Numbered from the stretch's first letter, positions 21,345 to 32,320 are shown. The stretch is 64,000 nt of DNA from Diabrotica undecimpunctata (GCF_040954645.1 NC_092804.1:144283108-144347107); one strand, 5' to 3'. Notes: a model not told the origin generated them from the letters alone. Made by a program: numbers and translations.

Positions 21345-22530
21345 CTTATTAATACACTTGTTGGTAAAATAACTATTAACCATTATCCAATGGTTTAGCG
21401 AGATTTTAAAGTGGTGTTGTTTAAATAAATTTGACACAATTTAATTTATACAGTTGTTAATAATAAAAAGACTAGTGTATTTTAAATTCAGGAGTATAAT
21501 TTTATTACTGTGGTTGTCTTCAGTTTTCCCAGAGTTGTCCAATTGTGTTGTTTAATTTTGACTATTTCTGCTACCTGCAGTTCCGTGGAAATATAATCTT
21601 AGTTATTTTCTTTACAGATAACGATAAAAAATAAGTAAACTTTAGCATTCATTGATAATAAAGCATGATAGTTCAAGTTAAAGAATATGATACCATTACG
21701 AAGATTGAAGGATGTTGTAATAAACGTTTTCTGTGTACAGGACAAAAACCAAAGAATAAAATTAAATTTCCAAAACTAGACAATATACCTTCCCTCTACA
21801 TAAAAAATTATAGAAGGTACTCTTTTATTTTTTCATTTTTTATGATCTGACAAAACCATTTTTATAATCAGTAATATATATTTGTTACCTTCTTCGGCTA
21901 TTACTTCTTTATCAAATTTTATTGCGTCACTTATTAACTTCCTCAATACCAAAAGCAACCAGCCACCAACACAAAATAAGACCAATTCTGTACGCCGTAG
22001 AAAAAAATTGTTCAAATAGAAAATGTAGCTGAAATAATTTTAAACAAAAATATTAATTAGCACTTTTTACGTAGAATGAACCGTTCCCTTAGAAAAAACG
22101 CTTGAAACAACCGGCGATTTTGAATGTCAATTACGCGAAATCAATTTTAAATAAAATTTGTATCAACTAAACAGTAAAAATTCTATATCTTTTGATCAGA
22201 GTGTCCTATCGACAAAAATCACAATGCGTTTTAAACGTGAAGAGTGCATCTTTTGTATGCAACTTTTTACATTTTGCCGCAAATGAATTCAGTTTCTATA
22301 GTAAATGTCACACCGAGAGTGCAGTACGGCTAATATAGGAATGCACTATTGCCGGATTTCACGCCTTGTGCTTGGCGATACAAACAGGTCCAAGTGGTAG
22401 TCACAGAACCGTACGCAGATCTCTACGCCGGGCTCTGTTATTTATAATAAAATAATATATTGATAAAATAATTGCCTTCAAGTAGCCAAATAAGAGGCAT
22501 GAATTTGAATAAAAAGACTTATATAAATGT
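21345..22530. other. Intronic DNA; one short exon-like frame
   Basis: Mostly AT-rich without recognised domains. The minus-strand segment 21990-21888 reads 'RTELVLFCVGGWLLLVLRKL', then 'DAIKFDKEVIAEEG', and is bounded by an AG and a GTAACA. It could be an exon fragment of a transposase gene, but I cannot place it. A GC-richer patch at 22310-22450 also has no assignment. Confidence 0.3.
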
Positions 22531-23507
22531 GTTAAATAAATAAACGTTGCACGATAATATCCATTTTTTACGATTCTCTTGAGATCAATAAAATGTAATC
22601 ACTTCCATTGACCTGTCACTAGGGAATTTCCATTGTTAGAGCCCAATCTTCAAAACCTATAGCATGAAGTTTTGATTTTGAGTTTTCGATTGCACAAGGA
22701 CGTTTTTCAAAACTACACAACTTCAGCTACAAATTCCACTCAATACCGCTGTTTGGGAAAGTATTTAGTTTTTATTTAAATATTTCATTTTACATATTCC
22801 TTCTTATCCCTATTAATTATTTTTAACATAATATCTGATTTAGTTATATGTTTTAACTATTTTTAAATTCTCCTCTACAAATTCTCGTGTTTTCAAGTTC
22901 AAGGAAATACCCTTGTCTTTAATTGCCTGTTAAAGTCACAAAACGCTTTAAAATATCCAATTTCTTAAAAGTGTATCTAAAATATGGCTTTTCAAAAGAG
23001 CGTTTTCATACACAATACAAAGCTTGAATTTATGGTGGCACACCCATTACTTCAAAGTGCCTTGGACGGAACCACCGGCTAAAGGTTTTTTAGCCCTATA
23101 AACAACGAATAGCAAATTCAACGTCGAGAGACCGAAACGAAACAGCGGACTGTAAACGTTCCCGGTTGAGTGTAGACGCCGACCGACCTTTCGGGCGAGT
23201 TTCTTTATTCTTTTCAATCAATTATTAATTTATTCACAAGCACATATTGCATTTTTCGGTATTTTAAATTAAATATTAAACCAGCGCCCACATTAAGTTT
23301 TGCACAAACAACTGTCTTCGTGCAAGCATTTCCTGTGACGTGAGATCGTTTGTAATGTGAAAGTTTTTTAGGTATATTTCAAATTCCACATATTTATTGC
23401 CAAAACTCAAAATAATAATTTCATTTTATTATGGAAATGATACATTTTATTGATCTCATGAGAATCGTAAAAAATGACAAAAATTGCGCAACGTTTATTT
23501 ATTTAAC
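22531..23507. mobile_element. MITE-like element with 77-78 bp terminal inverted repeats
   Basis: 22531-22608 (starting gttaaataaataaacgttgc) pairs as an inverted repeat with 23431-23507, interrupted only by small differences around ccattttttacgattctc. The interior (about 820 bp) has no reading frame of note, but contains a further hairpin near 23080-23105 (gctaaaggttttttagccc). Long TIRs and no coding capacity indicate a non-autonomous DNA element. No target duplication was recognised. The right end directly adjoins an R1-like LINE fragment. Confidence 0.8.
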
Positions 23508-23509
23508 AA

Positions 23510-24440
23510 CCTTATCATAGAACAACCACAGCGAGATCATCCGCAAACGCGAAGGGGGTTATACCTTCTCCATATTCGCAGTTCATGATCCCGTCATATG
23601 CCAGGTTCCATAGCGTCGGACTCGAGACCGATCTCTATAGGACTCCAGACGTTACGTCAACGAGCGTGCCTTTCTCAACCATGATCTTTCTCTCGGAAAG
23701 ATATTCCGTCATCACGTTCATCAGATAGTTAGAACACTCTCTCTTCTCCAATGCCCGCATCACCTCCTTCCACTGCAGAGTATTGAATGCATTTCTAACA
23801 TCGAAGAGCAGCAGGGCCGCCCAGCGCTGTTCGTCCCCAATGTTATGCAATGCATCGATTACACTCAAAATTGCGTCAATTGTGCTCTTCCCCTTGCATA
23901 ATCCGAACTGTCTCGGGGATAGACCTCCTGATCTCTCAATCGTGTTGTCAATCCTCGCAGCATCCTCTCGTAGTACAGCTTCCCGATGCATGGGAGGAGA
24001 CATATCGGGCGATAATTCTCCCCAGTTTTGGGAAGCAGTACCAACCTTAATGTCCTTCAAGCCTCAGGAAATGTCTGTGCTTCAAGCAATGCATACATGT
24101 GCTCCAAAAGCCACCCAGGCTCTACGCTTCCTATAAAAAAAATATAGATTTTAACGGTTCGGACGGTATCCAGTTTGGTATCTAGTCCGGGGGACATACG
24201 AGTATTGAGTGCATCTACTCGACTAATTCATCCATAGTAAACGGTACGACCGGCTCAGCTCCCTCGTCACTCCACACTCCATGACATCTGACGGACGGAA
24301 AAAACCTATCGGTTACCTCAAGCTTTTTGTCTAGTAGCATTTTATAGAGGGGGGTACGCATTTTTCATTGCGATCCTATATCCTTCACCAATGATATCCT
24401 CATCCAGCTTGTCACACGCTTCTCTCCAGTGCCTTCTTGT
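23510..24440 (-). pseudogene. R1/Jockey-type LINE reverse transcriptase fragment
   Basis: Minus-strand pieces in order are 'YRPICLLPCIGKLYYERML' (RT block 1), 'SPRQFGLCKGKSTIDAILSV', 'AALLLFDVRNAFNTLQWKEV' (first catalytic Asp of the palm), 'MTEYLSERKIMVE', and near 23560-23525 'ITPFAFADDLAVV' in another frame (catalytic FADD). Several frameshifts are present. The upstream end is cut by the RTE insertion at 24.47 kb and the downstream end stops at a MITE. It is a different LINE lineage from the RTE copies in this window. Confidence 0.78.
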
Positions 24441-24464
24441 CACCAACTACAATTTTATATATTG

Positions 24465-25859
24465 TATTTTAATTTATGGAGAACAGCTCCCAAAGGAATG
24501 GACGGCGGCATATATGACATCTATATTTAAGAAAGGAGATAGAAAACGATGCGAAAACTACAGAGGAATAAGCGTAATATCATCAATAGGAAGATTATAT
24601 GGGAAGATACTGCGAGAAAAAATAGAGCAAGCGATAAAAGGCAAAATCGGGGAGGATCAGGCAGGCTTCACGGCAGGAAGATCATGCATAGACCACATAT
24701 ACACACTGGAACAACTGTTGGAAAAGAAAAAAGCAAAAAATAGAGATATACACTTGGCATTTGTGGATCTGAGAAAGGCGTATGACTCTGTACCAAGGTC
24801 AGAACTATGGGAGGCAATGTACAAATTAGAAATACAGACGGAACTCATAGAAGCTACAAAAGCTCTGTATAAAGAAAATAAAGTGTCCATTAAAATGGAA
24901 ACAAGAATCATAGGAGACTTTACCACAACAAAAGGGCTCCTGCAGGGTTGTTCCACATCTCCAACCCTATTCAAAATATACTTAGAGAAAGCCTTGACTA
25001 CATGGAAAATAAAATGCGAAGGCATGGGAGTACCGGTACGGAACGAATACCTATATACGTTAAGTTTTGCAGACGATCAAGTAGTGATTGCACAAGACCA
25101 AGACGACCTCAGCTACATGATGAAGAAACTACAAGAAGAATATACCAAGGCTGGCCTAGATATTAACCTCGCGAAAACAGAGTACCTATCTACAAGTGAA
25201 GTAGACATAGAAGATCTACAGATTGATGACAACGTAACAATCAGAGGAAAGGATAAATTCAAATACCTGGGGTTCATAATCACGAAAAAGGCAACAACAG
25301 AGGAAGAAATTACACAAAGATTAGGACAAACAAGAACAGCAATCCGACAACTTAACTCAGTATGGTGGGATAGACACCTAAATATGAAGACAAAAACGCA
25401 GATTTATAAAACATTAGTGAGAAGTATTATGACATATGGGGCCGAAAATTGGATCATAAACAAGAAAAACAGCAGTAAGATAATAGCAACAGAGATGGAA
25501 TGCCTGCGAAGATGCTGCAGAGTAACAAGAATGGATAGGAGAAGTAATGACGAAATAAAGCAAAGAACATCAATAGAAACAGACATACTAACATATATAG
25601 AACAAAAAAGACTAAAGTGGTATGGACATGTAAGAAGAGCTAGCGACAGCAGATGGATAAAAAGAATAACCGAATGGAGCCCCATAGGAAGGAGGAAAAG
25701 AGGACGACCCCGAAAATCCTGGAGGAACGAAGTAGACGACGCCATGAGTAAGAGAGGACTAAACGATGGAGAATGGAACAACAGAGAGAGATGGAAACGG
25801 TTGAGCGAGGGAAGGCAGTGAATACTGTAGAATCCCTAAATATATATATTTTAATTTAT
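24465..25859 (+). mobile_element. 5'-truncated RTE-like LINE with 13-bp target duplication
   Basis: tattttaatttat occurs at 24465-24477 and again at 25847-25859, bounding a 5'-truncated insertion (24478-25846) that ends in a short TA-rich tail (ctaaatatata). The open reading frame runs nearly to the 3' end. The insertion sits at the end of an older R1-like fragment. Clean ends and an open frame mean a recent insertion. Confidence 0.88.
24478..25821 (+). CDS. RTE-like reverse transcriptase, open but missing N-terminus
   Basis: About 447 codons without interruption, entered from flanking DNA; the ATG at 24391 lies outside the element and is not its start. Reverse transcriptase blocks are in order: 'LPKEWTAAYMTSIFKKGDR', 'NYRGISVISSIGRLYGKIL', 'QAGFTAGRSCIDHIYTLEQL', 'LAFVDLRKAYDSVPR' (first catalytic Asp), 'TTKGLLQGCSTSPTLFKIYL', and 'LSFADDQVVIAQ' (catalytic FADD). 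These are followed by 'KFKYLGFIIT', 'MTYGAENWIINKK', 'RLKWYGHVRRA' and the basic 'RKRGRPRKSWRNEV'. All RT catalytic residues are intact. The endonuclease and the promoter-bearing 5' part are missing, so it cannot mobilise itself. Confidence 0.88.
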   Translation, partial: GEQLPKEWTAAYMTSIFKKGDRKRCENYRGISVISSIGRLYGKILREKIEQAIKGKIGEDQAGFTAGRSCIDHIYTLEQLLEKKKAKNRDIHLAFVDLRKAYDSVPRSELWEAMYKLEIQTELIEATKALYKENKVSIKMETRIIGDFTTTKGLLQGCSTSPTLFKIYLEKALTTWKIKCEGMGVPVRNEYLYTLSFADDQVVIAQDQDDLSYMMKKLQEEYTKAGLDINLAKTEYLSTSEVDIEDLQIDDNVTIRGKDKFKYLGFIITKKATTEEEITQRLGQTRTAIRQLNSVWWDRHLNMKTKTQIYKTLVRSIMTYGAENWIINKKNSSKIIATEMECLRRCCRVTRMDRRSNDEIKQRTSIETDILTYIEQKRLKWYGHVRRASDSRWIKRITEWSPIGRRKRGRPRKSWRNEVDDAMSKRGLNDGEWNNRERWKRLSEGRQ

Positions 25860-26365
25860 TAAATTTTTTGGGTATTTCCTATCGGTTGTGAAAATTTCAT
25901 CGAGATCGGATGATTATTCAGAAGTATGTCACGGAAATCCGTTTTCAATGCGAATGGTAGGACGTGTTTTCATTTCTTAGCAATAGGCTGAGAATACTCT
26001 ATTTTAAATTGAATCATATTAATTATACTACCAATTTAGTACTTGTTTTTTTGAGTGCCTAGATAATCACAATTTATTGTCGGGATTAGGTAAACATCCT
26101 TGAGATAGAATGGCAACGATATCATTAATATAATAAAATTATACGGAAATGAATCACCTATTTGTAAGCATTTTTTATTACTTAACTTGTTAGTGAAAGT
26201 ATTTCTACTTATGTCGTATTTAACTAAGTGATATACACTCCACGTCATAGAATACGGGACACCCCAAAAATTTAAAATATTTTCGAAATTATTTTTTTTT
26301 GCTACAAAATTAAGCATTTATTTTTTTTTGTAAATTAAATTAATATTTTATTTTTAATGTGTCTA
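25860..26365. other. Intronic DNA, nothing recognised
   Basis: AT-rich. A 'gggacacccc' motif near 26262 resembles ends seen in some DNA transposons, but no partner was found. Confidence 0.35.
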
Positions 26366-26366
26366 A

Positions 26367-26849
26367 GGGCCCTATTCACATGCGGATCTATTGTATTCCA
26401 ACCACGGTAGTAAATGTGTATTTATTTTAGATTAAAATGGCATTCGAGGATAATAAAGTATTTTGGGAAAGTTTTATTTTATTGTATACGTTGAAACCAT
26501 GCTTGTGGAATGTTTAAAGGTAAAGAATATTGTAACGGGCAATTGCGAAAAAACGCATATGAAGAATTAGTTGGAAAATGCCAAGAAATTAGCCCATATG
26601 CAGATCATCTATCATATATGCCTATCATCAAATAAAACTATATATTCTCCAATTATTTTATTCATAGCACAGTAGAAAACAGATAACACACAACGCGGGA
26701 ACCAGTAAAACTGAGAGATTTGTCCGTGAATGACCGTGAATGTGTAGCACCAACGAATTTGTCTGAAGACAGATCTGCTTGTATATAGCTAACAACGGAT
26801 CTGTCCTTCGGACATATCCGCCAGACAGATCCGCATGTGAATAGGGCCC
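26367..26849 (+). mobile_element. PIF/Harbinger-derived element with perfect 23-bp TIRs and MADF remnant
   Basis: gggccctattcacatgcgga(tct) at 26367-26389 is exactly the reverse complement of 26827-26849. Inside, from ATG near 26436, frames give 'FEDNKVFWESFILLYTLKPC', then, after a frameshift, 'EYCNGQLRKNAYEELVGKC'. This is the pattern of a MADF DNA-binding domain, which PIF/Harbinger elements carry in their second ORF. The nuclease gene is absent: a deletion derivative. The 3-bp target is TAA on the left and TTT/TTA on the right, so the exact TSD is not settled. Confidence 0.82.
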
Positions 26850-27104
26850 TTTAGGTTATTAAAGTTAAATGGGTTGTTATGAAAGCAAGCCAACCCTATA
26901 ACTGGATTGAGGATATTCTTAGAACTAAAACCTATAAAACACAAGAAGAGTGGTTTGAGAAAAGGTTGTTTACAACTTGATCAATTTTCGAGGAAGCGAT
27001 CGTTTTGAGAAATGTATGATTTTGTAAATAGTTCTTATAAGTTTTAAACGCATCTCAGTTTTACAGTAGCCGACTTAGTGTGAAATAATCTCACTTTAAG
27101 AACC

Positions 27105-28400
27105 ATGGAGAATTTTCAAGAATCGGTCGAAATCGTTACGTTACTTAAAAGTGGATAACGTTAAAGACAAGTTCAAGTACAAAGGACCCAGCAACGATTT
27201 ATTGTGACAGGATCTCACCTACGACGACCTGGTACGGGCCCAAAAAGAACAAAAAACGCTATGAAAGATCGTGTCGTCATTCTTGCTGTACGGAATCGGA
27301 CCCAAACCGCTAGAATACTCCAAGGCCATTTACAGCAAGCTCAAGAAGCAGCAATCAGCATTTCTACTGTTCGGCGAAGATTAAGGGAACAAGGTTTGAC
27401 AGGTATTGTTTACGGATGAGTGTAGAATGTCCATTTAAGGTAAAGACAGACAAAGTAAGGTGTAAAGACAGGCTGGAGAACGTTTCACTGGTTGCACACA
27501 GGCATCACGGGTTGCTTTTGGTGGTGGTTCAGTAATGTTTTGGGCAGTGATTTCTTTTGATGCGCATACAGATCTCGTGGTGTCGACAGAGGTGCGCTAA
27601 TAGCAGTAAGGTACATAACGGAAATCTTACCTCATATGATGCCCTATGCTTTATTAGCAATGAATTCCTGCTAATACAGGATATTGCAAGACCACACACG
27701 GCAAGGATAGTAACGGAGTACCTTGAAGAGGTTGGTATTCCAAAAATAGACTGTGTTCAATCACAAATTAATCCCTTAATTTGTAATCTCACATTATTCT
27801 TAACTTCTTAATATTTTATAGTTTCACCGTGTATAATTGAAACATTGTGAAAACATATCGTATAATGTTTTAATAATTAGTTCATTTACCTACAATTAAA
27901 TAAATTGCCGAATAATATATTTTCTAATTGAACTTCCTAAGTGTTGCAATTACGGCCTAGATTAAATTGTAATATAAGCTAATAGTTCAAAATTTGTTAG
28001 TATGATAGAAGCAATAACCTCTGTGCTGAGGTGTGAATTATTTGTGAGATTATAAATTGGGGATTTGAGCTCATGTAAGCGCAGTCTATTATAGATAGTT
28101 ACCTTAACATCATCATATAGTGTAATTTGTAGTAGCTGTCAATAAAACCAGCATTTTTTCTCCACAACTTCAACGTTTTATTATATTTATCATCGTCGGT
28201 CGACAAGAAGCGGACAAAGGGGCATTACAAACCGATTCGATCCTCATAACTACGTTCGAATCTCTCCAGACTGACCTGCTCAAAGGCCTGATTTAAATCT
28301 TATTGAGCATATATGGAGCCTGCTAAAAAGTTGTTAGGCATCATATACCTGCTCCAACAACACCTTGAGCACTCATGTAACTAGAGAAAGTTCAATTGAA
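27105..28400 (+). pseudogene. Tc1-type transposase, degenerate and interrupted
   Basis: Plus-strand frames: an N-terminal start near 27105 ('MENFQESVEIV'), HTH region 'VTGSHLRRPGTGPKRTKNAM' and 'ISISTVRRRLREQGLTG' (27204-27419), 'VAFGGGSVMFWAVISFDAHT' near 27500, and 'LLIQDIARPHTARIVTEYLE' (second Asp; canonical QDNARPH with N changed to I) near 27670-27735. After about 480 foreign bases, 'RPDLNLIEHIWSLLK' (Glu) follows near 28290-28330. Stops and frameshifts are numerous. The break at about 27750-28230 is caused by inserted sequence. Confidence 0.8.
27747..28095. mobile_element. Inverted-repeat element inserted in the Tc1 copy
   Basis: 27747-27798 and 28095-28040 pair as imperfect inverted repeats (tagactgtg / gcgcagtcta ends; inner taatctcaca / tgtgagatta). 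Both ends lie at TA dinucleotides, consistent with a Tc1/mariner-type MITE. The remaining foreign bases to about 28230 hold a polyadenylation-like caataaaacc and could belong to a second insertion. Confidence 0.55.
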
Positions 28401-28429
28401 ATTCATTGAAACATTTGCAAAAAACATGT

Positions 28430-28640
28430 TTCTTCTTCTTCAAGTTCCATCATATATCAAAGGTTGGAAATCATCATGGCTATGCGCACCTTGTTCACCA
28501 CCGCTCTAAATACTACTGCACCATTCTTTTCAAACCATTCCTTCAGGTTTTTTAGCCAGGCGATTCTTCGTTTTCCCACATTTCACATTATCATATTGTT
28601 TTCACTTTCCTCGAATTTTCAGATGTCCTAAGTACTCAAA
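28430..28640 (-). mobile_element. RTE LINE 3' fragment
   Basis: The minus strand ends with a gaa-repeat tail at 28430-28441, preceded by the conserved last residues ('FRAVVNKVRIAMMISNL'), 'LKNLKEWFEKNGAV' and 'GKRRIAWLK'. It is strongly diverged and 5'-truncated. Confidence 0.65.
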
Positions 28641-28869
28641 TTTTCATCTTTTGATAGTTAATATTATTTATGTGTCATTTTCAATCCTTTTAGTTACTTT
28701 CACATATTTGACACTCTTTGAATCCACAAGATTTATAGCATTCTTCTGTAACATCAAAATTCAAAGGTATCCAACTTATTTATATTCACTTGTTATAGTG
28801 TCCACGTTTCCAAACTATAAAGAAGAGTAGAGAGCACATAACAGGAAAAAAAAAAATAAATCGGTTTTT

Positions 28870-29330
28870 GAAATTACAATACCTATGTAGCCCCTTAATA
28901 GAATTGTTAAAAGAGAGGAATATAGATTTTTCAAAAACCATGATGAAACTTGAATTAATGGAGATTGTAAAGAAACATTTACCAGATAAAGTTTTCAAGT
29001 ACGTATTAAGACATATTTAATAAATAATGAGGTTATATTTGTTTAAGGTTACAGATTAGATGTACTGACACTTCAACATGGTAACTAGTGTTGAGATTGT
29101 ATCCATATCATTGCCAGCTTAAACCAATCGAGAATGTTTGGTCTGTTTCTAAAAGACATTATGATTATGATGCTAACATAACTTCTGCAGGTGTAAAGGA
29201 GAGTATTGTATTAAGTATTTATAAAGAAGCATTACAACATGTAATTCAAGAGTACTATAGTTCTTAGATAATAATTGTGGTAAAATTTAAGGTTACACCA
29301 TAAAAGTCGAAGAAATATGTAAGGCATGCA
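28870..29330 (+). pseudogene. Second copy of the long-spacing (DD81E-type) transposase, C-terminal part
   Basis: Frames give 'MKLELMEIVKKHLPDKVFKY', then near 29095-29150 'VLRLYPYHCQLKPIENVWSV'. The latter aligns with 'VLRLPPYHCQYNKIELVWGI' of the copy at 18.5-19.6 kb and supplies the Glu. It continues 'SKRHYDYDANITSAGVKESI' to a stop at about 29267, and 'KVEEICKACRKYYK' afterwards. The first two Asp regions are missing. It lies on the opposite strand to the first copy. Confidence 0.72.
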
Positions 29331-29531
29331 GAAAATATTATAAATGAATACTAGGAGAAGCAAAAATAATTGATGCCAGTCACATATCTCACTTAGCCAT
29401 TGATTACAATCAAATGAGTAAGATTCTGAATTGGATTGTGAATTCAGGAATGATATTGATCTTAAAATATTATCGCTATGGATGTTGTATATGTATTAAA
29501 ATAGTTCTTTTCAGAACCACAGCATTGTCTT

Positions 29532-30245
29532 TTAACTCATTCACTGCCGGTCACGCCACTGTGGCGTGCTCGGCTATATACGCCCTGTGCCGACCACACC
29601 ATACGTGCGTGGTGTACATGTTTGCAGATAACGATGTTTTTAAGTAGTCGGCACTTGCTTTATAGCTATCAGACTTCATCGGTACTGGGAGAAGGTTTAT
29701 TGTGTCTCAAATTTCATATCGGTTCGAAAGTTAGGATTTTGTTTTGTAAGTAATTAAAAGTATTTAATTATGGGTTCTGGCAATAACCCTGGTCCATCTG
29801 GCGTTAAAAAAAGAAGAACAGAATTCGAATTGAAGAAGCCTTAAGAAGATTTAATAGATTTGACGGATTCAGATTGTGAATCACAGCATACTAACCATGA
29901 AGATACTGATAAATTGTGGATTATTAGTTCAACCTTTAGGCAATAATCCGATAGATTATTTTAATCTTTTGGCAGATGACACATTTTTTCCACTTGTTGA
30001 TGAAACAAATAGGTACGCTGAAGAAATTTTCTCAAGTTCTGCTGGAAAAGAGGAATCTAGAATAACGGAGTGGACACCAATTACTATAGGGGAATTGGAA
30101 CATAATTTGATAGTTATACCTCAATTATCAACTAGATACTATTCAATTAAAAAACTATTATACAAAAGAAGCTAAAATACTAAAAATATATGCTAACAGC
30201 ACCCGAGGGTCCATTCAAATTTTACACTGGCAGTGAATGTGTTAA
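29532..30245 (+). mobile_element. piggyBac-like deletion derivative with TTAA target sites
   Basis: TTAA at 29532-29535 and 30242-30245 bound an element whose ends are inverted repeats (ctcattcactgccgg at left, ctggcagtgaatgtg at right). The interior starts a transposase from ATG 29770 ('MGSGNNPGPSGVKKRRTEFE'), broken after about 24 codons. A shifted frame follows (29936-30090) with 'NNPIDYFNLLADDTFFPLV', 'DETNRYAEEIF' and 'ITEWTPITIGELEHN', the N-terminal pattern of piggyBac transposases. The catalytic domain has been deleted, so the copy is non-autonomous. Confidence 0.88.
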
Positions 30246-30249
30246 ATAT

Positions 30250-30895
30250 GCTACTGTTATATGATGAAAGATTAAAATTTATTTTCTTCTCAAACTACTT
30301 GGGCAATATGTCCAATTGTGTAACACTTTATATAAAAAATCACATCTGGCCAATCCCTTCTTAATTCCAGAGACTATGTATATGATTATACAAATCAAAG
30401 AATTTTTTATATATACAATAAACACCATTGATTTGTTTTTATTCCAAACTGCAATAAAAGTGTTAGAAGCAATAACCTTTTCATATCTAGATGACTACAT
30501 TAAACAAATATACGGATTTATAGTTTTAAATCTGACAAAATTAATGTTTATATACCTGAAAAACTTTTAATTATTATGCAATGTAAAGATACAAGATATA
30601 ACATCATCTATAACATAAGGAACAGGATATTGTTCTATTAGCAAAACAAACATGTAAGCATTTTTGGGCATAAAATAACAATATTAAAACAACTTAACTG
30701 AAATGTAGTTGAAAACACTACAGGAAAACATATACAGATCACGACATTCTTTTATTCACCATGCAACACAATGGCAATCGCTGTGAAATGTTACATGTTT
30801 CCACCTCTATATTCATTTCACAGTAGATACGAATTGCCACATTGACATTAAAAATTTCAAAAGAAGTTCCGAAAGAATAAACAAATAATTAATAA
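30250..30895. other. Intronic DNA, nothing recognised
   Basis: AT-rich; only short hydrophobic frames without a known pattern. Confidence 0.4.
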
Positions 30896-30897
30896 AA

Positions 30898-31275
30898 TGC
30901 CTATTATGTTGTATACCATCCAAGAAAAAGTGCAACTTGTAACATGGTACTTTCAAGGTCATTCAGTTGTCAAACAGTTGTAAAAAGTGTCATGAAGGTA
31001 ATGAACCACACCTTAGACCTGTTGATAAGGAGGGTCAAAACAGGGACCAGGGATCTGTCAGAAACAGGGTATTATTCTCGGAAAAATAAGCACCTCAGTA
31101 TTATTCTTAATTCATTAATCTGCTTTCCGAATTTTTATTTTATGTTAGGTACATTTTACAAGACAATCTAAAATGTTGTCATAGGAATTGGATGCAAGAG
31201 GCACAAGATCGAAATAGATGGAAAATTATGAGGGAGACCTATGTCCAGCAGTGGATAAGCGAAGATTGAATGATG
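30898..31275 (+). pseudogene. Two transposon scraps: a transposase start and an RTE 3' end
   Basis: 30898-30985 reads 'MPIMLYTIQEKVQLVTWYFQ', then 'GHSVVKQL', an HTH start seen in mariner-related transposases. 31187-31275 reads 'EAQDRNRWKIMRETYVQQW', the characteristic last residues of RTE-type LINEs. The stretch between has no assignment. Confidence 0.5.
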
Positions 31276-31631
31276 ACATTTTACAAAGTTTGTAGGTTCT
31301 TAATTAGGTAGTATTTTTTATGTTTAAGTTTGGAAGAATTTTATTGTTTTTTTTTTATTTAAAAGTATAAATGATTCTCATTCTGATTTTTTTCTTCTTT
31401 CTTGTCTTATTGTTATAAGATTTGTCCATAAAATTTGTACAATTTTCAGTGACAATGAAGCATATTACTTATTTACTTACTTATTTATTTGTATTGTTAT
31501 TAAGGCTAAAAAATAACCACAAAATTAGTTTTAGAGCATTATAATAAATATACTCTAGAGATGGGATTGCAATAAATCTTATTTCCTATGGTCAACAAAA
31601 CAATGTCGTTTTCTGTATTTTTTATTTATTG

Positions 31632-31634
<3 letters not shown>

Positions 31635-31704
<70 letters not shown>
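31635..31704. repeat. (AT)n microsatellite, 70 bp
   Basis: Uninterrupted AT dinucleotides. Confidence 0.98.
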
Positions 31705-31706
<2 letters not shown>

Positions 31707-32320
31707 TACTGATAATCTAGTCTAGTATATATTATTAATTAAAAAAACTTGTATTATTGTAAATTAAAATCATAGTAAGCATAAATTCAAGCAGTTAAAA
31801 TGTCACTAAAATCTTTTATCAATGCTTATCAACAAATTTGTGGGTTTTCCACTAAATTTTTAAACCAGAGAAATCATTTGTTTTGTAAATAGAGTTTTTT
31901 AATCTTACAATATAATTTACATTATATTTTGACATATTTTATAGATAAGTGGCTTTATAGACAGTAAAATATTCAACAGATGCAGAAATCAAATGTGCGA
32001 CATTAGAAATTCAACAGCACCAAAGAATACATAAGTATTTTAACATCTAATTAAAAAGTTTAAAATCTGTTAACAAAAAAACAGAAACTAAAAATGTATT
32101 AACAAAAACAAAAGAGAGACTTGGATGAGAGTAACTTAATTATCCTAATTTGTAGTATTTTAATTAAAAAAGGATATCTCTTAGTATCTCATTCCTCATT
32201 TTTAAATAAACTATAAACCAATGTGATCCATATGTTACTTAATATTAATATCTATTTGAGTTAACAATATAATCATTAATTTACATGAATATTAATATTG
32301 AATAAAATTTTGAATGAAAG
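31705..32320. other. Intronic DNA next to exon 1, nothing recognised
   Basis: AT-rich, no coding pattern. This is the 5' part of mannosidase intron 1. Confidence 0.5.

Noticed and set aside
24391..24477. Use of the ATG at 24391 as start of the reverse transcriptase
   Set aside because: It lies outside the LINE insertion (target duplication at 24465-24477); the element is 5'-truncated and merely open into flanking DNA.
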